A stretch of 64,000 nt of DNA from Herbiconiux daphne (lineage in GTDB: Bacteria; Actinomycetota; Actinomycetes; Actinomycetales; Microbacteriaceae): contig NZ_JANLCJ010000004.1 in assembly GCF_024979295.1 (NCBI RefSeq), positions 310,001 through 374,000 on the forward strand, in the 5' to 3' direction. Below the pieces are notes generated by a model. The model was not told the origin of the DNA and ran no database searches. It saw only the letters and a program-made list of their open reading frames with translations. This document shows, piece after piece, positions 17,950-29,956 of the stretch (positions are counted from its first letter, which is position 1; the number at the start of each line of letters is the position of its first letter). A program made the translations under genes and the position numbers.

Positions 17950-18933
17950 ATGTCGCAACGCCCCATCCCGACGAAGCCGTCGCCCGTGCCGAAACCCCTC
18001 TTCCGCGACCCCGTCTTCGACGGCGCCGCCGACCCGGTGCTCGTCTGGAACCGCCACGAGCAGGCCTGGTGGATGGTCTACACCGCCCGCCGCGCCTGGG
18101 GCCCCGAGCTGCCCGGCGTCGAATGGATGCACGGCACCGACCTCGGCGTCGCCTCGACCCCCGACGGCGGTCTCACCTGGCTCTACCGCGGCACGATCGC
18201 CGGGCTCGACCTCGGCTGGGGCCGCGACACCTACTGGGCGCCCGAGATCATCGACGACGGCTCGCGCTACCACATGTACGTCAGCGTGGTCACGGGCGTT
18301 CCCGACCGCTGGCCGGGCCACCCGCGCCGCATCCGCCACTACACCAGCGACGACCTCGTGCGCTGGGCGTTCGTGTCGACGCTCGACCTCTCGTCCGACC
18401 GGGTCATCGATGCGGCCGTCGCTCCCCTGCCCGGCGGTGGCCACCGCATGTGGTTCAAAGACGAGGCCGACGACAGCCACACCTGGGCCGCCGACAGCCC
18501 CGACCTCGCCACCTGGACCGTCGTCGGCCCGGTGCTCACGCACGCCCCGCACGAGGGCCCGAACGTCTTCCCGCTCGGGGGCTGGTGGTGGATGATCGTC
18601 GACGAATGGAACGGGCAGCGCGTCTTCCGCTCCCACGATCTGGCGGGGTGGACCGCGCAGGGCCTGATTCTCGATCAGCCGGGAAGGGGGCCGGATGATT
18701 CATCCGTGGGTCATCACGCCGACGTCGTGCCGACGTCGGACTCCATGGCCTCGATCTTCTACTTCACCCATCCCGGGCGCCAGACCGGTGGGCCGCTCGA
18801 CACGGTCGCCGAGCGGCGGTCGTCGATCCAGGTCGCGCGGGTGCGGGTCGTCGACGGCACCCTCGTCTGCAATCGCGACGAGGTGCTGACCGGCCCCGTG
18901 CTGCCGCCGGACGGCCCCGGCTCAGCGCCCTGA
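17950..18933 (+). CDS. GH43-like glycoside hydrolase (five-bladed propeller), cytoplasmic
   Basis: The 327-residue protein starts at the ATG at 17950; an in-frame TTG at 17935 would add five residues but lies inside the operator. No signal peptide is visible. DPVFDGAADPVLVWN (D28 a likely catalytic base), GRDTYWAPEIIDDG and VIDAAVAPLPGGGHRMWFKDEA are arranged as in GH43 and related arabinosidase/xylosidase families. A cytoplasmic location implies action on an imported oligosaccharide. Its stop overlaps the convergent HTTM gene end by 12 bases. The precise sugar cannot be read from the sequence. Confidence 0.8.
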   Translation: MSQRPIPTKPSPVPKPLFRDPVFDGAADPVLVWNRHEQAWWMVYTARRAWGPELPGVEWMHGTDLGVASTPDGGLTWLYRGTIAGLDLGWGRDTYWAPEIIDDGSRYHMYVSVVTGVPDRWPGHPRRIRHYTSDDLVRWAFVSTLDLSSDRVIDAAVAPLPGGGHRMWFKDEADDSHTWAADSPDLATWTVVGPVLTHAPHEGPNVFPLGGWWWMIVDEWNGQRVFRSHDLAGWTAQGLILDQPGRGPDDSSVGHHADVVPTSDSMASIFYFTHPGRQTGGPLDTVAERRSSIQVARVRVVDGTLVCNRDEVLTGPVLPPDGPGSAP

Positions 18934-20043
18934 GTCGGGCTGGGCGACCGCAGCCGTCGCCGCGACCCCGGCGGCAGCCCCGACCCCCGACGTCGTCGCC
19001 GCGGGCTTCGGCGCCGGCCGCCGGTCGGTGAACAGCGGCCGCACCGCCCCCACCAGCGCCTTCACGGCGCTGAGACCCCACGCCAGCATGCGCCGCCACG
19101 ACGAGTCGCGCACGAACAGCAGGTCGAGGGCGATCATCGCGAGCGAGAACGGCCAGAGCCCGAGAAACAGGCCGATGCCGAGGTGCATGCCGAGGATGAC
19201 GATGAGGGCCGCGATGCGGGTGGGCCGCCAGAGCACGAGCAGTGGGAACAGCAGCTGCACCCAGACGGAGAGGAACGTGGCCACGAAGACCCCGACGTCC
19301 CACTGCCACGCCAGGTCGCTCAGCGCCGGGAACGGCCGGAACACGTCGAGCACGAGCGAGTAGTAGAAGGCCGTGCCGTCGCGCCACTCGACGCCGCTCA
19401 GCTTGTAGATGGCCGAGTTCACGTAGACGAGCATGATCTGGTAGGCGCAGAGGACGACGGCCGCATTGCTCGCCGTGTTCTTCACGGTCTCGGCGATCAC
19501 ACCTCGCCAGAGCGGTCGCACCTGACGCGCGCCTCGCCGGCGCAGCCACGCATCCACCGACCAGTGCTGCGACAGATCGGCGACCACGAGGAACAGCAGC
19601 GTGATGCGCATGATCGTGTCGCCGCCGTTGGTGAGCACGGTGCTGTTCGTCGCCAGGCCCACCCAGAAGACGAGCAGCAGGGGCGTGACGAAGCGCGTCT
19701 GCCAGCCGATCAGGAACAGCAGGGCCAGGATGGCGAGAATCGCGTAGGAGAGGTCGAACAGAGCGGCGTCGTCTTTGGGGAACGCGATCTGGAACAGGCC
19801 GATCCAGCCGCGGCGCTTCGCCTCGGGCTCGACCCACTGCGAGGCGACGCCCCAGAGGTAGTGCCGGTCGGCGACGTTCGTGGCGAGGAACGCCAGGATG
19901 ATGCCGCCGTAGATGATGCGCAGGAACGAGAGGCTGAACGTGGCGTGCTTCGACCGGGTCAGCCAGCCGATCAGCAGCGCGGGCACCTGCCGAGGCTCAG
20001 GGAGTGCCGGCAGGAGGCGACGGGATGCGTTCGGCTGGTTCAT
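18922..20043 (-). CDS. HTTM-domain membrane protein (vitamin K-dependent carboxylase/SdpB-like)
   Basis: The 373-residue protein has about eight membrane segments. It shows SLSFLRIIYGGIILAF at the first, the ...LTNGGDTIMRITLLFLVVADLSQHW motif in the middle, and INSA-like YVNSAIYKLSGVEWRDGTAFYYSL, all typical of the HTTM family. It starts with an ATGA overlap at the end of the DUF5819 gene, so the two products are made together. HTTM proteins include gamma-glutamyl carboxylase and SdpB, a maturation protein for a toxin peptide in Bacillus. The C-terminal 40 residues are Ala/Thr-rich and poorly ordered. Confidence 0.83.
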   Translation of the reverse strand: MNQPNASRRLLPALPEPRQVPALLIGWLTRSKHATFSLSFLRIIYGGIILAFLATNVADRHYLWGVASQWVEPEAKRRGWIGLFQIAFPKDDAALFDLSYAILAILALLFLIGWQTRFVTPLLLVFWVGLATNSTVLTNGGDTIMRITLLFLVVADLSQHWSVDAWLRRRGARQVRPLWRGVIAETVKNTASNAAVVLCAYQIMLVYVNSAIYKLSGVEWRDGTAFYYSLVLDVFRPFPALSDLAWQWDVGVFVATFLSVWVQLLFPLLVLWRPTRIAALIVILGMHLGIGLFLGLWPFSLAMIALDLLFVRDSSWRRMLAWGLSAVKALVGAVRPLFTDRRPAPKPAATTSGVGAAAGVAATAAVAQPDSGR

Positions 20044-20801
20044 GAGGTCGGTCCGTATCGCTTGAGCATGTCGTCGTAGACGGCGAGCGTCTCGGGGTCG
20101 ACCACGTCGTCGACGTGGCGCCATCCGAAGGTCACCGTGTAGGGGTCGAACTGCTGTTGTTCGTCGAAGCGATGGTCGAAGTCGTTCGGCCTGGTGCGCA
20201 CGAGCTTCCAGCGCACCCGTTCGATCGGTTTGCCGAAGTAGGCGGTGGCGAAGTCGGTGGCGTACTCCTTGAGCATGTAGTCGTAGCGCAGAAAGCGCAC
20301 GATGTCGCCCTGTGCGGCGGCATCCGTTCCGTCGACCGCTTCGAGCTGCTCGATCAGGGGCGCCGGCGGTTTGGCGCGGTAGCCGCCCTCGCCGTCGCGC
20401 TCGATGAAGGTGTCGCGCACCACCTCGCGCTGCTGTTCGTTGAGCGCGACGTAGCGGCCGTAGTAGGCGAGCATGGCGTTCCACGACGACTTCTGGATGC
20501 GCGAGGGCATCGCGTGGCCGGGCACCGACTGCTGTTCGATGCCGGTGACGCTCACCCAGTCGCTCTTGACCAGTTCGCCGCCGTCGCCGCGCCACTGGGC
20601 CTCGATGACGAATTCGGTGTTCGTCTTCATGATGCTCGGCGCGAACACGTTCCACTTCTGCGAGAAGTAGGGAGCGGTCGCCGTGACCACCGAGCTTCGC
20701 AGCGGACTCGACGGCAGCACGGTCACGAGCGTCACGAAGATGTAGACGGCCACGACCGCGACGGCGACGGATGCCGCGACCTTCTGTGTGCGAGTAGTCA
20801 T
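20040..20801 (-). CDS. DUF5819 family membrane-anchored protein
   Basis: The start is the ATG at 20801, six bases after GAGGGGA; the longer open frame upstream crosses a hairpin and is rejected. The 253-residue protein has one N-terminal membrane helix (about residues 9-30), then an exported domain beginning TAPYFSQKWNVFAPSIMKTNTEF, with the conserved W-N-V-F-A-P. It is immediately followed, with overlapping start, by an HTTM gene, a pairing I know from other actinobacteria. No enzyme activity is known. Confidence 0.8.
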   Translation of the reverse strand: MTTRTQKVAASVAVAVVAVYIFVTLVTVLPSSPLRSSVVTATAPYFSQKWNVFAPSIMKTNTEFVIEAQWRGDGGELVKSDWVSVTGIEQQSVPGHAMPSRIQKSSWNAMLAYYGRYVALNEQQREVVRDTFIERDGEGGYRAKPPAPLIEQLEAVDGTDAAAQGDIVRFLRYDYMLKEYATDFATAYFGKPIERVRWKLVRTRPNDFDHRFDEQQQFDPYTVTFGWRHVDDVVDPETLAVYDDMLKRYGPTS

Positions 20802-20820
20802 TGTCTTCCCCTCAGAAACC

Positions 20821-20856
20821 TCAGACGCAGTGGACGGTTGCATCCACTGCGTCTGA
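20821..20856 (-). terminator. Strong hairpin after the LANTG surface-protein gene
   Basis: TCAGACGCAGTGGA (20821-20834) pairs perfectly over 14 bp with TCCACTGCGTCTGA (20843-20856) around an 8-base loop. It lies 47 bases after the end of the surface-protein gene and 20 bases before the DUF5819 start. The following tract has few U residues, so it fits an actinobacterial U-poor terminator. Confidence 0.75.
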
Positions 20857-20902
20857 GATCGGCGGGTGGGTCACGTGGCGTCGCGTGGCCCACCCGGGTC
20901 GG

Positions 20903-23900
20903 TCATCGTAGGCGCATTCTCCGCACGCCCATCACTGCTCCGCCGGCGAGTAGCAGCAGCAGGGCGAACCCTCCGATGAGTGGGCCGTCGAGCCCGGTGT
21001 TCGCGAGGCCCCCGGCCGGGGTGGCCGGGCCGCTGCCCGCCGTGGCCGGAGCTGCGGTGACGGTGAACGAGGCGTTGTTCCTCTCTGAGGGAACCGGGCC
21101 GGTCTGGCTGCCGGTCAGGGACACCACGTGGGTTCCGAGGGGGAACTGGGCCCCGATCGGAAGGGTGAAGGTCACGTTGCCTGCGGCATCGGCGACCTGC
21201 GGGGTGAAGGTGAAGCCGTCGAGCGTCGCGGTGACGGTCTCGCCGGGGGCGAAGCCGGTGCCGTAGATCTCTTGCACCACCCCCATACCCCGCACGATGC
21301 TCGAGTACTTGACCGACGACTCGGGCGCGTAGTCGGCGTCGGTGTCGCCGTCGGCGTCCGTCGCGGCGTCGGTGTCGGTCGCGGCGTCGGCGTCGGTCGC
21401 GGCATCGGCGTCGGCGTCCGTCGCGGCATCGGCGTCCGTCGCGGCATCGGCGTCAGTCGCGGCATCCGCGTCAGTCGCGGCATCCGCGTCAGTTGCGGCA
21501 TCCGCGTCCACGTCGGCTGCAGCATCTGCGTCCGTTGCGGCGTCGGCGTCAGTCGCAGCATCAGCATCAGTCGCGGCGTCAGCATCAGCGTCGGTCGCGG
21601 CATCAGCGTCGGTCGCGGCATCCGCGTCCGCATCGGCCGCAGCATCAGCATCCACGTCTGCGGCAGCATCGGCGTCCACATCAGCGGCCGCATCGACGTC
21701 GGCAGCCGCATCCACATCGGCTGCAGCGTCTGCGTCGGCATCACTGTCAGCGGCAGCATCCACATCAGCCGCCGCGTCTACGTCAGCGGCCGCATCAACA
21801 TCCGCGTCGGCTGCAGCGTCAACATCCGCATCGGCATCCACATCTGCCGCTGCATCAACGTCAGCGTCCGCGTCGGCCGCAGCGTCCACGTCCGCATCGA
21901 GGTCTGCCGCTGCGTCTACGTCCGCAGCTGCATCCACATCGGCTGCAGCATCAACATCCGCGTCAGCATCGACGTCCGCGGCCGCATCAACATCAGCGTC
22001 AGCGTCAACGTCGGCTGCCGCATCAACGTCCGCAGCCGCATCAACATCCGCGTCAGCGTCCACATCGGCCGCTGCATCCACATCAGCGTCAGCGTCCACA
22101 TCGGCCGCTGCATCCACATCAGCGTCAGCGTCCACATCGGCCGCAGCATCCACGTCGGCTGCAGCATCAACATCCGCGTCCACATCAGCCGCCGCATCCA
22201 CGTCCGCCGCAGCATCCACATCCGCGTCGGCATCCGCATCCGCGTCGGCGTCCACATCCGCAGCCGCGTCCACATCGGCCGCCGCATCGACATCAGCAGC
22301 GGCATCCACGTCTGCATCCGCATCAACGTCGGCTGCAGCATCCACGTCTGCCGCGGCATCCACGTCAGCATCCGCGTCCGCGTCCACATCGGCCGCTGCG
22401 TCTACGTCAGCCGCAGCATCCACGTCCACATCAGCGTCGGCATCCACGTCCACATCAGCGTCGGCATCCACGTCCACGTCCAAGTCAGCCGCCGCGTCCA
22501 CGTCGGCTGCGGCATCCACATCGGCCGCAGCATCGGCGTCGGCCGCTGCATCCACATCCGCATCTACATCGACGTCAGCATCCACGTCGACATCAGCGGC
22601 CGCGTCGGCGTCGGCCGCGGCATCGGCAGCGGCGTCCACATCCGCATCCGCATCAACGTCGACGTCCGCATCCACGTCCGCCGCAGCATCGGCGTCAGCC
22701 GCCGCATCCACATCCGCATCCACGTCCACATCAGCGGCCGCATCGGCGTCGGCCGCAGCATCGGCGTCAGCCGCCGCATCCACATCCGCATCCGCATCCG
22801 CATCAACGTCGACGTCCACGTCCACATCTACGTCGGCCGCAGCATCGGCGTCGGCCGCAGCATCGGCGTCGGCCGCCACGTCGGCGTCGGCCGCGGCATC
22901 CGTGTCGGCGTCGGCGTCGGCGGCCTCGACCTGCACGGTGAAGGTGACGGTGTCGTCGCTCTCGGCCTCACCGGCGGTCTGCACGGCGGTGGCCGTGTAG
23001 GTGTCGGCCGGCAGGTCGAGGAACGTCACCTCCCACGTACCGTCTTCGTTGACCGTGGTCGGCTGATCCGGCTGACCGGGAATCGACACGACGATGTCGG
23101 CGAGAGGCTCACCCTCTCCCGACACGATGACCGTGGCGGTCTCGGTGGCCTGGCCCGCCGGAATCACCGCGCCCTCGGTGGGGCCTGTGATCAGCACGTC
23201 GGTGATGTCGATCGCGTTCGGCCCGACCGTCGCATTCGCGATCTCGAGGGTGACCGCGTCGAGGCCCGGCAGAACGGTGACCACGAGCGCGGTCTCCGAG
23301 AACACCCCGGCGTTCGTCTCCTGGTGGTTGACCTCGAGCGACAGCGCGAGCGACAGGATGTCGGTGATCGCCGGCACGAGCAGTTCGTTCACCGGAATCA
23401 ACGCCGTCGTCGCGACGGAGGTGACCGAGGTGATCAGGTCGTCCAGTGGGGCGGTCAGAGCGTCGACGATCAGGTCGAGCCCCAGCGTGAGACCGACGCC
23501 CGCGAGCGAGATGCCCGACGTGTCACCGCTCAGCAGTGCGCCGACGCTCGTGTCGAGCGTGATCACGGGCCCGACGACCAGCACGGTCACACCACCGGTG
23601 ATGGTGATGCCGTTGATCGCCTCCGTGAGGTCTTCGACCACGTCGTCGAGCACGCCGTCGATGAGATTGAAGACGGAGTCCTGAATCTGCTCGATCACCG
23701 CGGGCGTGAGGATCTGCGTGTTCGGGTCCAGCCCGTTCAGCGGCTGGATCGCATCCAGATCGACCGACACCACACCGGTCGACAGATCGACCGATACCCC
23801 GGGGTAGGCCGGGTCGGTGACCGGTCCGTCGAAAAGCCCGGCGATCGCATCGGTGAGCGTGACCGAGCTCACATCGACGTCGACCGTCGCCAGGGCGCCC

Positions 23901-24637
23901 AGGTCGAGCAGCCCGAGCGCCGCGTCGAGGCTGACACTCAGCTCATCGACACTGGACTGCAGCGCGGTGACCAGGTCACCCACCTCGCCGGCCAGACCGG
24001 CGACCGTGGGGCTGGTGAAGAGCAGGTCGGCTCCCGCGATCTCATAGCTGCCCTCTGCCGCAGCCGGCGCCGCCTGACTCGCGCGGGCGCTCGTGACACC
24101 CACCTGGAGGCTGAGGTCGGCCAGCTCGGCCGTGATGTCGGCGTCGAGCCCGAGCGCCGCGACCACATCGCTCAACTCCAGCGACAGCGGCCCCGGCGCC
24201 ACGCCGGGTGCGGGGGTCACGCCGGTGCCGATCAGGCCGCCTTCGCTGACGAGCCCGGATGCCCCGACCGACGACCCATCGGTCTGCGCACTCGCATACT
24301 GGCTGACCACGCCGGCGTCGACGAGGCTCAGCGGAAGCTGCACGCCCCCGCCCGCCTCGAGCGTCAGGATGTCGAGCACCGAGAGGTCGAGATTATTCGC
24401 GTTCGTCTCGGGCGTCACGCCGTCGCTCGTCGCCGACTCGCCCGCGAGCTCGGCGATCACGTCGGTGTTGAGCCCCAGGATCGAGCCCCCGAGATAGGTG
24501 CCCGTCGCATTCGACACATCCCCCGGATCGGCGTGCGCGGCCGTGACCGATCCGAAGGCCAGCAGCGCTGTCGCCCCGACGAGCGCGAGCGACCTCGCTC
24601 CCCAGCCCATGCGCGAATGACGGCGGTTCTGTGTCAT
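20903..24637 (-). CDS. Sortase-anchored surface protein with long Asp-Ala repeat stalk (LANTG)
   Basis: The 1,244-residue protein has a signal peptide (about residues 1-36, ending AHA-DPG). A head domain to about residue 470 begins DVSNATGTYLGGSILGLNTDVIAEL and looks like the choice-of-anchor G family. An Ig-like domain follows (about 480-568, GTWEVTFLDLPADTYTATAV). Residues about 569-1101 consist almost only of Asp, Ala, Val and Thr in DAAADV, DADADV and DAATDA hexads. A second Ig-like fold contains GTGFAPGETVTATLDGF. It ends with LANTG, a hydrophobic helix and RRMRLR. LAxTG is the motif of class E sortases; no sortase gene is in the window. The stalk is extremely acidic and may play the spacing role of Ser-Asp repeats in staphylococcal adhesins. 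Confidence 0.88.
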   Translation of the reverse strand: MTQNRRHSRMGWGARSLALVGATALLAFGSVTAAHADPGDVSNATGTYLGGSILGLNTDVIAELAGESATSDGVTPETNANNLDLSVLDILTLEAGGGVQLPLSLVDAGVVSQYASAQTDGSSVGASGLVSEGGLIGTGVTPAPGVAPGPLSLELSDVVAALGLDADITAELADLSLQVGVTSARASQAAPAAAEGSYEIAGADLLFTSPTVAGLAGEVGDLVTALQSSVDELSVSLDAALGLLDLGALATVDVDVSSVTLTDAIAGLFDGPVTDPAYPGVSVDLSTGVVSVDLDAIQPLNGLDPNTQILTPAVIEQIQDSVFNLIDGVLDDVVEDLTEAINGITITGGVTVLVVGPVITLDTSVGALLSGDTSGISLAGVGLTLGLDLIVDALTAPLDDLITSVTSVATTALIPVNELLVPAITDILSLALSLEVNHQETNAGVFSETALVVTVLPGLDAVTLEIANATVGPNAIDITDVLITGPTEGAVIPAGQATETATVIVSGEGEPLADIVVSIPGQPDQPTTVNEDGTWEVTFLDLPADTYTATAVQTAGEAESDDTVTFTVQVEAADADADTDAAADADVAADADAAADADAAADVDVDVDVDVDADADADVDAAADADAAADADAAADVDVDADVDAAADADAAADVDADVDVDADADVDAAADAAADADAAADVDVDADVDVDADVDAAADADAAADVDAAADVDAAADLDVDVDADADVDVDADADVDVDAAADVDAAADVDADADADVDAAADVDAAADVDADADVDAAADVDAAADVDAAADVDADADADADADVDAAADVDAAADVDADVDAAADVDAAADVDADADVDAAADVDADADVDAAADVDADADVDAAADVDAAADVDADADVDAAADVDADADVDAAADVDAAADVDAAADLDADVDAAADADADVDAAADVDADADVDAAADADVDAAADVDAAADVDAAADSDADADAAADVDAAADVDAAADVDADAAADVDADAAADADADAATDADAATDADADAATDADAATDADAATDADAAADVDADAATDADAATDADAATDADAATDADAATDADADAATDADAATDTDAATDADGDTDADYAPESSVKYSSIVRGMGVVQEIYGTGFAPGETVTATLDGFTFTPQVADAAGNVTFTLPIGAQFPLGTHVVSLTGSQTGPVPSERNNASFTVTAAPATAGSGPATPAGGLANTGLDGPLIGGFALLLLLAGGAVMGVRRMRLR
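21330..22930 (-). repeat. 1.6-kb degenerate hexanucleotide/18-mer repeat encoding the Asp-Ala stalk
   Basis: The tract is built from GCNGCATCC-, GCGTCGGCN- and ACATCAGCG-like words (plus-strand reading). Because TAA, TAG and TGA are scarce in such words, several frames are open through it. Third-position variation between units (GCG, GCA, GCT, GCC) shows it is an old repeat, not a recent perfect expansion. Unit type changes along the gene: alternating DV near residues 600-800, AAADVD in the middle, AATDAD at the end. Confidence 0.85.
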
Positions 24638-24742
24638 AGCAAGTCCCCCATGCTGTGTCGGAGCCCGGTGGGTGCGCCCGTGTGACGGGGCCCGGTCCGA
24701 CGTGCTGCAACCCTAGGTGGCGCTGAACAGCGCCCGAGGGAA

Positions 24743-28124
<3,382 letters not shown>

Positions 28125-29894
28125 TCACGCCGACTGCACGTGGTGCAGGGTCGCGTAGCGCCCCTTCGCGGCGAGCAACTCGTCGTGGCTGCCCACTTCG
28201 ACGATACGGCCGTGCTCGAGCACCACGATGCGATTGGCCGAGCGGATGGTCGACAGCCGATGCGCCACGACGAGCGTCGTGCGCCCCCTCATCAGGCGTT
28301 CGAGCGCCTGCTTCACGAGGGCCTCCGACTCCGGGTCGAGGGCGCTCGTCGCCTCGTCGAGGATGAGCAGGCGCGGGTCGCGCACGAGCGCGCGGGCGAT
28401 CGCGATGCGCTGCCGCTGGCCACCCGACAGGCGAGCACCGCGCTCGCCGACCACCGAGTCCCAGCCGTCGGCCAGCGCCTCCACGATCTCGAGGGCGTTC
28501 GCGTCGCGCAGCGCCGCCGTCACACGCTCGTCGCTCACCGACCCGAGCCCGTAGGTCACGTTGTCGCGGATCGAACCCTCGAACAGCACCGACTCCTGCG
28601 GCACCACCGACACCGAGCGGCGGTAACTGCGCATGTCGACCGTCTCCATGTCGATGCCGTCGAGCAGGATGCGCCCGGCCGTTGGCCGCAAGAACCCGAG
28701 CACCAGGTTGAGCATGGTCGACTTGCCCGACCCCGACGACCCCACGAACGCCACGGTCTCGCCGGCCCGCACCTCGAGGTCGATGCCTGAGAGCGCCGGC
28801 GCGTCATCCGGAGCGTAGCGATAGTCGACGTGCTCGAGCCGCATCGAGCCGGTCACGTTCTCGAACCGGTGCTTGCCCTCGTTGAACTCGAGGTCGGGCT
28901 CCTGCATCACCTCGGCGATCGAGCGCACCGACTCGGTTCCGCGGGCCACGACCGGCAGCAGCATCAGCAGGTTGGTCATCGCGCCCGTGATCAGCGCGAA
29001 GTAGGAGCTCAGCAGCACCACCTGACCGGGAGTGATGGGCAGCCAGCCGCTGATCGACACCCAGGCGGCCAGCACGAGGCATCCGACACCCAGCAATTGC
29101 AGGCTCACCCACGACAGCGACGCGAAGCGGCCGTTGAGCAGGTCGAGGCTGAAACCCGCCGACCGCAGCCCCTCGGCGCCCTGAGCCACCCGATCGACCG
29201 CGGTGCGCTCGAGGCCGTGCGCGCGCGTGATGGGCATGAGCGTCGCCATCTCACCCACCCGGGCCGAGAACCGCTCCACCTCGAGCCGGAACTGCTCGTT
29301 CTCGTGCCGCGAGCGCCGGCTGAGAAAGGCCCGCAGCAGCACCGCGATCGGAATCGCCAGCGCATAGACGGGCAGGAACGCCGGCACGTTGATGGCCGTG
29401 GTCGCGATCGCCCCGATCAGCACCATGGTGGCCGACAGCAGCGGATGCGCCACCTGCTGCAGCATCAGTTCCACGTTCTCGACGTCGCGCACCACCTTCG
29501 TCTGCACGATCGACGAGCTGGCCCGCGAGTGGTAGCCGATCGACAGGCTCTGCAGCCGCGACGCGAGGGCGTTGCGCAGGTCGGCGCCGGTCTGGCGCAC
29601 CACGCTCATGAAATAGCGCGTGTAGAGCACGTGGTTGGGGTAGTTCTGGGCCAGCGCCACGAGCGCGATGGCCGCCCAGAGCCAGAGAGTGGATGCCGGG
29701 CCGCCGGCGACCACCACGTCGATGATCGCGCTCGTCACGACGGGCAGCAGCCAGAGCGGGGTGTCTTTCAGGGCGAAGAACGCCACCGACGCCACGACGC
29801 GCCCCCGGTAGCGGCCGAGCAGGTGGAAGACCGAGCGAACCGGATGCCGCTGGTCGAGTTCGATGGTCGAGAAGGACTTCTTCAACACGGTCAC
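28125..29894 (-). CDS. ABC exporter half-transporter (fused permease-ATPase)
   Basis: The 589-residue protein starts at GTG 29894. It has six membrane helices (about residues 30-320) and a C-terminal ATPase: Walker A GSSGSGKST near 380-388, signature LSGGQRQ near 489, Walker B LLILDEATSALD near 512, and an H-loop in VVAHRLST. This is the type I exporter layout (MsbA/LmrA-like), working as a homodimer or heterodimer; no partner half is adjacent. It lies 62 bases after LacI and 129 before lacZ. The low-complexity gap at 28025-28085 is a run of GGCAGGTCAGG-like units. Confidence 0.88.
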   Translation of the reverse strand: MTVLKKSFSTIELDQRHPVRSVFHLLGRYRGRVVASVAFFALKDTPLWLLPVVTSAIIDVVVAGGPASTLWLWAAIALVALAQNYPNHVLYTRYFMSVVRQTGADLRNALASRLQSLSIGYHSRASSSIVQTKVVRDVENVELMLQQVAHPLLSATMVLIGAIATTAINVPAFLPVYALAIPIAVLLRAFLSRRSRHENEQFRLEVERFSARVGEMATLMPITRAHGLERTAVDRVAQGAEGLRSAGFSLDLLNGRFASLSWVSLQLLGVGCLVLAAWVSISGWLPITPGQVVLLSSYFALITGAMTNLLMLLPVVARGTESVRSIAEVMQEPDLEFNEGKHRFENVTGSMRLEHVDYRYAPDDAPALSGIDLEVRAGETVAFVGSSGSGKSTMLNLVLGFLRPTAGRILLDGIDMETVDMRSYRRSVSVVPQESVLFEGSIRDNVTYGLGSVSDERVTAALRDANALEIVEALADGWDSVVGERGARLSGGQRQRIAIARALVRDPRLLILDEATSALDPESEALVKQALERLMRGRTTLVVAHRLSTIRSANRIVVLEHGRIVEVGSHDELLAAKGRYATLHHVQSA

Positions 29895-29956
29895 GATGGG
29901 GTGATCCTGTTCTCGGCGAGTGGCCGATCGCGTCTTCGGTGTTCGGGGGCGCCGGC

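Noticed and set aside
17872-18636. Upstream extension of the CorA frame.
   Set aside because: It is antisense to the GH43-like gene; the GTG at 17871 has a strong GAGGAGG.
21330-22930. A CRISPR-like look: short repeats at regular spacing.
   Set aside because: Units are degenerate and without unique spacers, and they keep a protein reading frame.
21342-23000. Long plus-strand open frames (Ser/Ala/Thr and Arg/His/Pro repeats) opposite the Asp-Ala stalk.
   Set aside because: They exist only because the repeat words avoid stop codons in several frames; no ribosome-binding site, signal peptide or domain is present, whereas the minus-strand frame has both ends of a secreted anchored protein.
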